Below, one piece after another: positions 1 to 8,048 of a stretch of DNA of 62,799 nucleotides. The notes beneath the pieces are model-generated. The model was given only the letters and a program-made list of their open reading frames with translations. It was not told where the DNA came from and searched no databases. Numbering within the stretch: position 1 is the first letter of the stretch; the number at the start of each line of letters is the position of its first letter. The stretch covers positions 1 through 62,799 of the forward strand of contig DATLTN010000005.1 in assembly GCA_035533595.1 (NCBI GenBank), given 5' to 3'. The position numbers and the translations under genes are program-made. This stretch comes from Acidimicrobiales bacterium. GTDB lineage: Bacteria > Actinomycetota > Acidimicrobiia > Acidimicrobiales > Bog-793.

Positions 1-80
1 TCCTCGGGGAGCCAGTCGGCGACCGACGGAGGCAGCAAGAACAGCTGGTCACGATCGCTTTCGCGGAGGTTGATCGGCAT
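1..80 (-). CDS. IS1182-type transposase, N-terminal fragment (runs off left edge)
   Basis: Reading leftwards from an ATG at 80, the frame gives MPINLRESDRDQLFLLPP and then a VADWLPE stretch, and is open to the window edge. A basic start followed by DQLFLLPPS..DWLPE is the recognisable N terminus of IS1182-family DDE transposases, in which this region leads into 'DHLAWF'. Only about 26 residues are visible, so intactness cannot be judged. The family call is recognition from memory; the frame and motif are read directly. Confidence 0.6.
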   Translation of the reverse strand, partial: MPINLRESDRDQLFLLPPSVADWLPE

Positions 81-483
81 GATCAATTCTCCCGCGCGGC
101 CCCGTAGGAAGGTGGGACCCCAAGGTTCGTGCGACAGCCTCGTCAGAGCCCTAATGTCCAGGGCTCGGCTGTATCGAGATGGCTCACTTCTCCGAAGTGG
201 CGGATACAGCCTCCGATACAGCTGGGCGTGCACACTCGGGACTGTTGGTGTTTTGTGGATCGTTTTTCATCCGCTCACTTGCGGCGCAGTGCGGAAGCTC
301 CAGGATGGAATTGAGGAGAGACACGTCCTCCTCGCGTTCCCACGGCCTCTCAGCCCGTCGGGGGTCGACCCACTCGGGATCTTGCATTTGCCGCGCCATC
401 TTCGGCGGACGAACATCACGCCGTGCACCGCGCCGGGCTCCGCCAGCGTGATCCCGCCGTTATCGAAAGTGGGGTATGGGCGT
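81..483. other. non-coding stretch upstream of the transposase
   Basis: No convincing gene lies here. The stretch contains the first copy of the ~60-bp direct repeat (162-221) and is the region where the upstream end of the IS would be expected. The reading frames that cross it have no coding character. Confidence 0.4.
162..221 (+). repeat. direct repeat copy 1 (~60 bp, imperfect)
   Basis: Starts GGCTCGGCTG and ends with two GATACAG units separated by CCTCC. In the middle is the perfect inverted repeat CACTTC-TCC-GAAGTG. A close copy in the same orientation lies at 2053-2115. The pair brackets a small membrane-protein gene and a toxin-antitoxin pair, and copy 1 sits about 80 bp upstream of the transposase start. 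Confidence 0.7.
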
Positions 484-1020
484 ATGAGCGAGGCAGATGC
501 GGTTCTCGCGGTTTCAGGGCCACTTATCGGGGTCTACGCCGCGTGGGCGCCTTTTATCATCCCGAAGATCACAGCCCCCGACCGGAAGGTCAGTGAGCTC
601 ATCTTCCTAAAGCGAAGCGCGCTTCGCGACGACCTCGGAGAGCTCCGCAATCTTCGGATTGCCGTGTACGCCCTCGCCATCATCCCGACTCTCGGGGTAC
701 TGACCTTCGGCCAAGAAACCATCGCGTTGCTAGTCCACCGAGGGTTCTCGTGGGCGGGACGGGGTGTGATCGGTCTCGAGGTCCTGTGGCTAGTCGCTGC
801 CGTGTTCGGTTGGGTGCGGATCAGGAAGCGTCGCCGGCAGATCGGCGATGCAAAAGCAGTGTTCGACGGGGGTGACCGCAGCAAGGAAGGCGTCCCCGTT
901 CCGCCGATTCCGCGGCCTAAGTCGGCCGCCGCCGCCTGTCCGCCCGCCGGCGAACGAGGTTCAGGAGCGTCCTCCGACGCGCCCACGGGCGAACAAGGCT
1001 CAGGCATTACCTCCGGCTAG
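484..1020 (+). CDS. small hypothetical membrane protein
   Basis: 178 residues from an ATG at 484. The frame is open further upstream, but residues before this methionine look non-coding. Three hydrophobic segments are visible at about residues 5-28, 55-75 and 95-115, followed by a basic RKRRRQ stretch and a Pro/Ala/Gly-rich tail of about 55 residues that should be cytoplasmic. I do not recognise a family. The 3' end overlaps the convergent antitoxin gene by about 20 bp. The ribosome site is weak, so the start is uncertain. Confidence 0.5.
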   Translation: MSEADAVLAVSGPLIGVYAAWAPFIIPKITAPDRKVSELIFLKRSALRDDLGELRNLRIAVYALAIIPTLGVLTFGQETIALLVHRGFSWAGRGVIGLEVLWLVAAVFGWVRIRKRRRQIGDAKAVFDGGDRSKEGVPVPPIPRPKSAAAACPPAGERGSGASSDAPTGEQGSGITSG

Positions 1021-1494
1021 TTCACGCCGCTCATGCTCGGCCGGGGTCTCACCCCGAGGGCGCCCGAAGAATCGCTGCGCCAAGCCAATCCCTTCGACTT
1101 CCGAGGAGTCGACGTCCGTCACGACGCTGTCGACGTGGTTGGAGGCGATGAGGACGACCCGGCCGCTACCGAGCTTGTCGAACAGCCCAGCCTCCTTTAC
1201 CTCGCCCTCATCAAGAACGCCGATAACGAGGTACTGCCCGAGGGCTTCCGAGACTCGGGCAAGCGTCTCCACTGTCGGGACGTTCGCCCCTCCCTCGAGC
1301 CGGGCAATTCCAGACTGAGTGGTGCGCATCATCGCCGCCATGTCGCTTTGGGTCCGGTGCCCGAAGTGGAGCCGCGCCACTCGAATGACGTATCCGAGAC
1401 GTGCCGCCAGGTTCGCCGTGGCGTACTCACGAAACGTCCGGGGGTCGTCCTCCAGCGTCTTGTCGAATTCCTCAAACGTGCGGTACTGCTCCAT
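1000..1494 (-). CDS. XRE-family HTH antitoxin (HigA-like)
   Basis: 164 residues. A helix-turn-helix of XRE type is clear at about residues 45-95 (RTQSDMAAMMRTTQSGIARLE, then a VPTVETLARVSEALG stretch), the pattern of lambda-repressor-like antitoxins. Residues 1-40 are helical and acidic (FEEFDKTLEDDPRTFREY), as in antitoxins partnered by HigB/RelE toxins. It lies 15 bp downstream of the toxin gene on the same strand, the toxin-first order typical of higBA. The expected role is to bind the toxin and repress the shared promoter. The C-terminal ~70 residues are not assigned. Confidence 0.8.
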   Translation of the reverse strand: MEQYRTFEEFDKTLEDDPRTFREYATANLAARLGYVIRVARLHFGHRTQSDMAAMMRTTQSGIARLEGGANVPTVETLARVSEALGQYLVIGVLDEGEVKEAGLFDKLGSGRVVLIASNHVDSVVTDVDSSEVEGIGLAQRFFGRPRGETPAEHERRELAGGNA

Positions 1495-1509
1495 TAGGTG
1501 TCCCCTCGC

Positions 1510-1857
1510 TTAGAGGTTCTCGGGCGCATGGTGATACCGCTCGGCACAGAGCTCCATGACCTTCCGGGCGCGCTCGAGCTCTTCGGCGTATGTACCCTCC
1601 TCGATGGGGAAGGTGGTGAGCAGAGCGAAGTCACTGGACGGAGTGACGTAGTAGCTGACCGCCCTGTCGACGCCCTCGACGTGGAGGTACGCAGTACGCA
1701 GGCTCGCCCCTTCGTGGAAGAACCTGACGCCGTCGGCCAAGCCATTCGCCTCGGCGAGGTCGTCAAGGAGCCTGCGCAATCGCCCCAAGAACTGCCTTCG
1801 TTCCGCGTCGCTAAGCGACTTGGCTCGATCGAGCCAGCCGCTGATCTCGGGGGACAA
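1510..1857 (-). CDS. RelE/HigB-like toxin, probable
   Basis: 115 residues starting at a TTG. The small basic-acidic mixed protein has an N-terminal helix rich in Arg/Leu (RRQFLGRLRRLLDDLAEANG), then a beta-rich half ending ERARKVMELCAERYHH. It directly precedes an XRE antitoxin on the same strand, the toxin-first layout of higBA operons, in which the toxin cleaves mRNA on the ribosome. The family call leans on context: the active-site residues are not obvious to me. The TTG lacks a good ribosome site, so the true start may differ. Confidence 0.55.
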   Translation of the reverse strand: MSPEISGWLDRAKSLSDAERRQFLGRLRRLLDDLAEANGLADGVRFFHEGASLRTAYLHVEGVDRAVSYYVTPSSDFALLTTFPIEEGTYAEELERARKVMELCAERYHHAPENL

Positions 1858-1932
1858 GCGAAAGCGGGAGTCGTCTGTCGGCGTGGGAGGAAGTCAACCA
1901 CAGCGGCGGCCTCGGGAGTTCATAACATAGAT

Positions 1933-1951
1933 AGTATATAACACACATGTG
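1933..1951 (-). promoter_or_regulatory. candidate promoter and operator of the toxin-antitoxin pair
   Basis: An AT-rich island in an otherwise GC-rich region. Read on the minus strand it gives a good -10 hexamer TATACT (1933-1938), preceded by the perfect 8-bp palindrome CACATGTG (1944-1951). A palindrome overlapping the promoter core fits autorepression by the XRE antitoxin. No convincing -35 is visible. Confidence 0.45.
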
Positions 1952-2237
1952 CTGCGAACCGCCGACGTCGTGCTCGCGCCATGCGCCACAACCCCCAGCG
2001 ACAACCACAAGGGAGCCCAGTCATTCGCTCCGGTCGTCAATGGACAGCTCCTGGCTCGGCTGAGACGACACGGCTCACTTCTTCCGAAAGTGGCGCGATA
2101 CAGCTTCCGATACAGGGGGGATGGCCGTCGAGCGGGATGACGGGCTGTTCGTGCCGGATCGGCTGCCGGACAAGTGGGGGCGAGGGGAGCGTCCCGACGT
2201 TGGGGCGCCACGCGCGAGCGGGACATAGCTCGGTGCT
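1952..2237. other. intergenic region with no gene, containing repeat copy 2
   Basis: Between the toxin promoter and the 3' end of the HEPN-like gene. A 35-codon frame from the ATG at 2121 to a TAG at 2226-2228 follows repeat copy 2 directly but has no recognisable family or ribosome site. Nothing else is visible. Confidence 0.35.
2053..2115 (+). repeat. direct repeat copy 2 (~63 bp, imperfect)
   Basis: Same order as copy 1 at 162-221: GGCTCGGCTG, then GGCTCACTTCT.CCGAAAGTGGCG, then GATACAG-CTTCC-GATACAG. It differs from copy 1 by small indels and a diverged stretch after the first ten bases. Orientation is the same, about 1.9 kb away. Confidence 0.7.
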
Positions 2238-2639
2238 CTAGACGGTTGCCCTGGCTGTCTCGACGAGACGCTTTGCCGCGCGTTGGACTCGCCTGACGTC
2301 GTCTGCGCTCACGGGATTGTGGCTGTAGCCAGACTTGATCTTCAGTCCAAGGAGCGTTGCAAGGTCATCGGCGAGGCCTTTGTCGACCGCGGCGAGGAGT
2401 TGCGCTGCCTCCACGTGCCTCTCTCCCATGGCGTGCTCGCCCAGCCGCACGCAACAGATCACGTCAGCGGCAGCGATGCCGGCGTGGATCAAGAGCGTGA
2501 CGTAGGCGTCGGTCAGATCGTCGTCATCGAGGAAGTTATCGATGACCTCGGCGGCGAGCATGAATTGGTCAGCCTTGGCCCGCCGCCCGGCGACGACTGC
2601 CGGGTCGCAAGGGCGTGTGCTCCCAGTGGGTCTAGGCAC
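2238..2639 (-). CDS. HEPN-like helical protein
   Basis: 133 residues from a GTG. Apart from the first ~15 residues the sequence is all-helical: ADQFMLAAEVIDNFL, then AYVTLLIHAGIAAADVICC, then AAQLLAAVDKGLADDLATLLGLK. It ends in a KSGYSH segment followed by two helices. This layout resembles HEPN proteins, whose catalytic signature is RxxxxH; here the position is KSGYSH, so Lys replaces Arg. HEPN proteins often act as RNases in toxin-antitoxin pairs. No nucleotidyltransferase partner is recognisable beside it. The family call is by eye and moderate. Confidence 0.45.
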   Translation of the reverse strand: MPRPTGSTRPCDPAVVAGRRAKADQFMLAAEVIDNFLDDDDLTDAYVTLLIHAGIAAADVICCVRLGEHAMGERHVEAAQLLAAVDKGLADDLATLLGLKIKSGYSHNPVSADDVRRVQRAAKRLVETARATV

Positions 2640-2981
2640 TCTGCCGTCTCGCTGGCAGGAACAGCTTCCGCAGCGAGCCGCTCAGGGCAACGCCCTCGTT
2701 GCGGATGGCGTTGAGCTTCAACGAGCGATCTAAGCCGTCTCCGCATTTCAGGATCGAGGGTCAGTTGCCCCGCACCAGCGGCTGACGCGATGACGTCGAA
2801 CTGCAGCAGGAGAGCCGGTGACGCGTCCACCGGCGATACGGGAGCGCTTGACGCCCCGCAGCGGCGCACTCCCCGAGCTGATCGCCGGCGCGGCGTACTC
2901 CTGGGTGGCAAAGGGTTTAGGGATCTGCACGCCGGGGATTGTCTTGCTGCGGCACGGGGCCGTGAGAGAAACGGAGGGGTC
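2640..2981. other. intergenic region, possible gene remnants
   Basis: No complete gene. On the minus strand two overlapping frames look weakly coding: one reads FDVIASAAGAGQLTLDPE (about 2700-2790) and the other KLNAIRNEGVALSGSLRKLF (about 2645-2715), the latter ending in a TAG that overlaps the GTG of the HEPN-like gene. They could be the frameshifted end of a gene once upstream of it. Not called as a gene. Confidence 0.3.
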
Positions 2982-3575
2982 GTGAACGACGAACAGCTGC
3001 ACGAACTACTCCTACAGGGTCTCGAGACCGAGCGGGGAGGCATGAGGATCTACGAGGTAGCGATCCGTTGTGCCGTGAACGACGACTTGCGTGAGGAGTT
3101 CGAGAAGTACCACGAACAGACGACCCACCACGTCGAGCTGATGGAGGGGGTCGTGCGCGCGTTCGGCCTCGAGCTCGAGGCCGAGTCTCCCGGACGGTCC
3201 GCGGTGCGGAAAATCGGCGAGGCGCTCGTAGGCGCCATGGAGCTCGTACTCGAGGCGGGTCCGCCTGAGGCCGCGCAGCTAGTGGCCGCCGAGTGCGTCA
3301 CCTTGGGCGAGACGAAGGACCACCTCAACTGGGAGCTGATCGGCGAGCTGTTGACCCGGGTCCACGGCGAGGAGGGGAAGGCACTGCGTGAAGCCCACGG
3401 CGAGGTCGAGGAGGAGGAGGACGAGCACCTGTACCACTCGACGGGCTGGGGACGGGAACTCTGGCTCGAGTCGCTCGGCGTGCCGGCCGTCCTTCCCCCT
3501 CCGGAGGAGCGCAAGGACGTGAAGACCGAGATCGGCGCGGCGCGGGCGAAGCAGCAGCGCGACCAGATGACCTGA
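2982..3575 (+). CDS. ferritin-like domain protein
   Basis: 197 residues from a GTG with a strong GGAGGGG ribosome site; an in-frame extension upstream looks non-coding. The sequence is helical and rich in Glu and His with spacing typical of ferritin-like four-helix bundles: ETERGGMRIYE, then EFEKYHEQTTHHVELME, then ECVTLGETKDHLNWE and HGEEGKALREAHGEVEEEEDEH. Possible carboxylate/His metal ligands are therefore present, but the exact diiron set is not certain. It lies just upstream of treY on the same strand, about 60 bp away, so co-transcription is possible. Rubrerythrin-like or DUF892-like alternatives cannot be separated by eye. Confidence 0.65.
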   Translation: MNDEQLHELLLQGLETERGGMRIYEVAIRCAVNDDLREEFEKYHEQTTHHVELMEGVVRAFGLELEAESPGRSAVRKIGEALVGAMELVLEAGPPEAAQLVAAECVTLGETKDHLNWELIGELLTRVHGEEGKALREAHGEVEEEEDEHLYHSTGWGRELWLESLGVPAVLPPPEERKDVKTEIGAARAKQQRDQMT

Positions 3576-3635
3576 CGTGACGACTCATGAACGGGCGGCG
3601 TTCTTCGAGGTAGGGGATACGCAGGGTAATTCCGA

Positions 3636-5978
3636 GTGGTGGTGACCGGATGTGCCTCGAGCGGACGTGGGGACAACGGGCCGGTCTCGCCTGACGGTCC
3701 AGCGTCGACGTACCGACTGCAGCTGAACGGAGAATTCACGCTCCGGGACGCGGCCGACGCCGTGCCCTATCTCGCCAAACTCGGCATCGGCGCGTTGTAC
3801 CTCTCCCCGATTCTGCAGGCGGCCGAGGGCTCAGGGCATGGGTACGACGTGGTCGACCACTCGCGAGTGGACCGCGCGCGCGGCGGTCAGCTCGGCTTCG
3901 AGCAGCTTCGCCAGGCCGCGCTCGAGGCGCACCTCGGCATCGTGCTCGACATTGTGCCGAACCACATGAGCGTGGATCCACCGCAGGAGAACGGTTGGTG
4001 GTGGGCCCTGCTGCGCGATGGCCCGGACGGGGAGGCGGCGCGATGGTTCGACGTCGACTTCGCTGCGAGGAACGGCAAGGTGAGCATCCCGGCACTCTCC
4101 GACAAGGTGGCCGTGTCCGAGCTCGGCGTCGAAGGAGACGTACTCGTGTACGGCGAGCGCAAGTATCCGCTCGCGGCTCCGGTCCGGATGGACGAACCGT
4201 TACGCACGCTGCTCCAAGCGCAGCACTACGAGCTGCTGCCCGATCGCGCGGCGGACAGCGAGCTCAATTTTCGACGGTTCTTCGCGGTGAGCAAGCTCGC
4301 CGGAATCCGGGTGGAGGACGAGTCGGTCTTCGACGCGAGCCATCGCCTCGTCCTCGAGCTCGCGCGCATGCCGGGGGTCGTCGGGCTTCGAGTCGACCAC
4401 CCGGACGGCCTCACGGATCCCGACCGCTACCTCGAGCGGCTGCGTGCCGCAGCGCCGAGCCAATGGATCGTCGTCGAGAAGATCCTGGGGCAGGGCGAGG
4501 TGTTCCCGCACCGCTGGCCGGTCGCTGGCACCACGGGCTACGACGCGCTCCGCGAGGTCAACGGCGTCATGATCGATCCCTCCGCCGAGGCTGTCGTCGA
4601 TCGCTGCTACCGCGAGGTGACGGGGGACGACCGGAGCTGGACGGACCACGTCGAGGCCGGCAAGCGCCACGTCGCGACGACGATCCTCTCCTCGGAGGTG
4701 CGTCGCCTGGCGCGGCTTGTCCCCGAGGAGCGCTGTGCCGCTGACGCCCTCGTCGAAGTCGCCGTTGCCTTCCCGCATTACCGCTCGTACCTGCCTGCCG
4801 GGCGCAGCGACCTCGACGATGCCCTCGCGGCCGCGGAGGCCCGACGTCCTCAGCTCGCGGACGCCGTGCGCCACCTTGCAAGCCGCCTGCACGATCCGGC
4901 CGACGAGCTGGCCGTCCGTTTTCAGCAGCTCACCGTGGCCGTGACCGCGAAGGGGGTGGAGGACACCGCCTTCTACCGCTACTCGCGCTGCATCGCCCTG
5001 AACGAGGTCGGCAGCGATCCCGGCGTGTTCGGCCTCGCTCTCGATGACTTCCATGTGGCGATGGCTCGTCGGCAGCATCGCCATCCCGACGGCATGACCA
5101 CGCTTTCCACCCACGACACCAAGCGCGGTGAGGACGTGCGCGCCCGCCTCGCCGTGCTCGCCGAGCTCCCCCTCGAATTTGCCGAGCTCGCCGTGTCACT
5201 GTTGGACCGCGCCCCGGTGCCGAACCGGAGCTTCGGCTATCTGCTCTGTCAGACTGCTGTCGCGGTGATGCCGATCGGGCGCAACCGGTTGCACGCCTAC
5301 GCCGAGAAGGCGATGCGCGAGGCCTCCATCGACACCAGCTGGCGCCGCCCCGACCTGGGCTACGAGCGGCGGGTGCACGAGGCCGTCGACCAGCTCTACG
5401 ACGACGAGGCCGTGGTGTCGGCTGTGCGCCGTTTCACGCGCCGGATCTCGGCTGCCGGCTGGTCGAACGCTTGCAGCCAGAAGCTGGTGCAGCTCACGAT
5501 GCCGGGTGTGCCCGACTGCTACCAGGGGACGGAGCTGCTCGGCGCCTCGCTCGTCGACCCCGACAACCGCACACCGGTTGACTTCGCGCTGCGCGAAAGG
5601 ATGCTGGAAGACCTCGCCCACGCCCCGAGGCCGCCGCGGGGCGGGAGGCGCCTCAAGCTCTGGCTGACGCATCGGTGCCTGATCGCCCGTCGCGATCACT
5701 CCGACCTCTTTACGAGCTACCGCCCCCTTCCCACCGGAGGGGAGGCCGCCGCGCACCTCATCGCATTCGACAGGGGAGGGGCACTCACGCTCGCGACCAG
5801 GCTCCCGGTCGCGCTCGCTGAGCGCGGTGGTTGGGGGGCGAGCTGGGTCGACCTGCCGGACGAACCACTGCGGGAGGTGCTGAGCGGCACCGTCCACCGG
5901 GGACGCACCGCCGTTGACGTGCTGCTCGGCGGCCAACCCTGTGCCCTACTCGTGCCCGAGGCCGCATGGGTCGCCTGA
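3636..5978 (+). CDS. treY: malto-oligosyltrehalose synthase
   Basis: 780 residues, close to the usual TreY length of 770-800. It isomerises the reducing-end alpha-1,4 bond of malto-oligosaccharides to alpha-1,1, giving maltooligosyl trehalose. GH13 features are in order: STYRLQL and LYLSPILQA at the N terminus, DIVPNHMS, the catalytic-loop GLRVDHPDGLTDP, the acid/base segment IVVEKILGQGE, and STHDTKRGEDVRAR. The start is one of three consecutive GTG codons at 3636. The 3' end overlaps treZ by 13 bp, indicating translational coupling. No debranching enzyme treX is in the window. Confidence 0.95.
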   Translation: MVVTGCASSGRGDNGPVSPDGPASTYRLQLNGEFTLRDAADAVPYLAKLGIGALYLSPILQAAEGSGHGYDVVDHSRVDRARGGQLGFEQLRQAALEAHLGIVLDIVPNHMSVDPPQENGWWWALLRDGPDGEAARWFDVDFAARNGKVSIPALSDKVAVSELGVEGDVLVYGERKYPLAAPVRMDEPLRTLLQAQHYELLPDRAADSELNFRRFFAVSKLAGIRVEDESVFDASHRLVLELARMPGVVGLRVDHPDGLTDPDRYLERLRAAAPSQWIVVEKILGQGEVFPHRWPVAGTTGYDALREVNGVMIDPSAEAVVDRCYREVTGDDRSWTDHVEAGKRHVATTILSSEVRRLARLVPEERCAADALVEVAVAFPHYRSYLPAGRSDLDDALAAAEARRPQLADAVRHLASRLHDPADELAVRFQQLTVAVTAKGVEDTAFYRYSRCIALNEVGSDPGVFGLALDDFHVAMARRQHRHPDGMTTLSTHDTKRGEDVRARLAVLAELPLEFAELAVSLLDRAPVPNRSFGYLLCQTAVAVMPIGRNRLHAYAEKAMREASIDTSWRRPDLGYERRVHEAVDQLYDDEAVVSAVRRFTRRISAAGWSNACSQKLVQLTMPGVPDCYQGTELLGASLVDPDNRTPVDFALRERMLEDLAHAPRPPRGGRRLKLWLTHRCLIARRDHSDLFTSYRPLPTGGEAAAHLIAFDRGGALTLATRLPVALAERGGWGASWVDLPDEPLREVLSGTVHRGRTAVDVLLGGQPCALLVPEAAWVA

Positions 5979-7714
5979 CGGTCTGGGCGCCGCGAGCGAG
6001 CCGCGTCCGACTCTGGAGCCGCCAGCCTGAGGAGGCCGATGCAGCGGTCGAAGAGATGGTCCGAGGTGACCGCGGTTGGTGGTGGATCGAGACACGTTCG
6101 GTCGCCGGTGGGCGCGACTATGGCTTTCTCCTCGACGACGGCGAGGGGGTTCTCCCCGACCCGCGCGCTCGTTGGCAGCCGCAAGGCGTGGAGGGCCCGA
6201 GCCGCTTCTGGCGCGACGAGGCACCGTGGTCCGACGAGGGGTGGAACGGGCGCGACCTCGCCGGAGCCGTCTTCTATGAGCTGCACGTCGGAACCTTCAG
6301 CGCCGAAGGAACCTTCGACGGCGTGGTCGGCCACCTCGATCACCTCGTCGAGCTCGGCGTCACCCACGTCGAGCTGCTGCCGGTCAACGACTTCAACGGA
6401 TCCTGGAACTGGGGCTACGACGGGGCCCTCTGGTACGCAGTGCACGAGGCCTACGGCGGACCGGACGGGTTGCATCGCCTCGTCGACGCATGTCACCGGC
6501 GGGGGCTCGCGGTGGTCCTCGATGTCGTCTACAACCACCTCTCGAGCGACGGCAATGTCCTCCCCCGGTTCGGGCCGTACCTCAAGTCCGGCGCGAACAC
6601 CTGGGGCGAGCACGTCAACCTCGACGAGACGGGTGCTGAGGAGGTGCGGGCGTACATCCTCGACAACGCCTGCAGCTGGTTGACCGATTTCCACATTGAC
6701 GGTCTGCGTCTCGACGCGGTGCACGCGCTCTCCGACTCCTCACCGCGCCACGTCCTTGCCGAGCTCTCCGAGCGCGTCGGCGCCCTCGAGCACGTGCTCG
6801 GCCGGCGTCTGCTGCTCATCGCGGAATCCGATCTCAACGATCCGATCACCTGGACGCCGGTCGCCGACGGTGGCTGGGGTCTCGACGCGCAATGGGACGA
6901 CGACGTCCATCACTGCCTGCACGCCCTCCTCACCGGCGAGCGGCAGGGGTATTACGTCGACTTCGGCAGCATCGGCGCGTTGGCCAAGGTGCTCCGGCAC
7001 GCCTTCTTCCACGATGGGACGTATTCGGCATTCCGCGGCCGAGTGCATGGTCGACAGGTAAGTCCGGCGACCACGGGGCGTCATCTGCTCGGCTACTTGC
7101 AGGACCACGACCAGGTCGGGAACCGCGCCGGCGGGGATCGGCTCAGCGCGCTCACGAGCCGCTCGCTGCTCGAGGTGGGAATGGTGCTCCTGCTCGCGTC
7201 GCCCTTTGTGCCGATGCTGTTCATGGGCGAGGAGTGGGGCGCCTCGTCTCCGTGGCCGTTCTTCACGTCGCATCCCGATGCTGCCCTCGGGGAGGAGGTG
7301 CGCGACGGTCGCATCGCGGAGTTCGCGGCGCATGGCTGGGACGTTGAGACGATGCCCGACCCGCAGGACCCAGCGACCTTCGCGCACGCCAAGCTCGACT
7401 GGGGAGAGCTGCTCGAGGAAGGTCATCTGGCGTGTTTGTCGCGCTACCGCGAGCTCCTGCGCCTGCGTCGCGAACACCCGGAGCTCCAAGAGGGGCAGCT
7501 CGACAACGTGGTTGTCACCTACGACGAGGAACAGCGGTGGATCGCAGTGCGGCGAGAAGGCTTCGACGTGCTGGCCAACTTCTCCGATGAGGAACAGGAG
7601 ATTCCTACGCTCGCCACCGAGATCGTTCTCGCGACAGGTGCCGTCAGCCTGCGACAGGGTCATCTCCGGGTTGCGGCACGCTCCGCCGTGATCGGGCGGC
7701 GCCGGGATCGTTGA
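5966..7714 (+). CDS. treZ: malto-oligosyltrehalose trehalohydrolase
   Basis: 582 residues; starts at an ATG inside the end of treY. It hydrolyses the bond next to the terminal trehalose made by TreY, releasing free trehalose. An N-terminal beta-sandwich (LTVWAPRASRVRLWS) is followed by the GH13 barrel with DVVYNHLSSDGN, the nucleophile region FHIDGLRLDAVHAL, the acid/base segment LLIAESDLND, and LQDHDQVGNRA. Length and motif order match TreZ. Together with TreY it converts glycogen-type glucans to trehalose, an osmolyte and carbon reserve. Confidence 0.95.
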   Translation: MGRLTVWAPRASRVRLWSRQPEEADAAVEEMVRGDRGWWWIETRSVAGGRDYGFLLDDGEGVLPDPRARWQPQGVEGPSRFWRDEAPWSDEGWNGRDLAGAVFYELHVGTFSAEGTFDGVVGHLDHLVELGVTHVELLPVNDFNGSWNWGYDGALWYAVHEAYGGPDGLHRLVDACHRRGLAVVLDVVYNHLSSDGNVLPRFGPYLKSGANTWGEHVNLDETGAEEVRAYILDNACSWLTDFHIDGLRLDAVHALSDSSPRHVLAELSERVGALEHVLGRRLLLIAESDLNDPITWTPVADGGWGLDAQWDDDVHHCLHALLTGERQGYYVDFGSIGALAKVLRHAFFHDGTYSAFRGRVHGRQVSPATTGRHLLGYLQDHDQVGNRAGGDRLSALTSRSLLEVGMVLLLASPFVPMLFMGEEWGASSPWPFFTSHPDAALGEEVRDGRIAEFAAHGWDVETMPDPQDPATFAHAKLDWGELLEEGHLACLSRYRELLRLRREHPELQEGQLDNVVVTYDEEQRWIAVRREGFDVLANFSDEEQEIPTLATEIVLATGAVSLRQGHLRVAARSAVIGRRRDR

Positions 7715-8048
7715 CGGAGCGGCGTGTGCCCCCATGTTTTGCCGGGGCCATTGCCGCTCCTCATCACCGTCGACACGATCTCGACGACCCTGCTGTCCGA
7801 ACTTGGTGGCGGGGCTTTGCGAGGTTTGAGGTGAGGTGGGGCGCGTCGTCGAGGTCCTGGCCCGTCGAACGCAGTGGCTCCGGGACGAAAGCTTTCGCCT
7901 GCCCCTAGAAGCGATCTTTGACTCGCCTGATTGGACGCTGCCCGGGCGGCAAACTCCCTCCTTGCGGCGCACGATTCCCCCGCTGCGTAAGGCCCCGAAC
8001 AACACGAGCAATACGCCGGCTCGGATCCACCAGGAGCTGCGTCGGCCG
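7715..8048. other. intergenic region between treZ and the ABC operon
   Basis: About 330 bp between two converging genes (treZ forward, ABC ATPase reverse). No gene, tRNA or strong hairpin with a T-run is visible. Confidence 0.4.

Noticed and set aside
2513-3043. A 176-codon minus-strand frame over the HEPN-like and ferritin-like starts
   Set aside because: Mostly Ser/Arg/Pro-rich residues with no domain; only a short middle part looks coding and it conflicts with better-supported genes.
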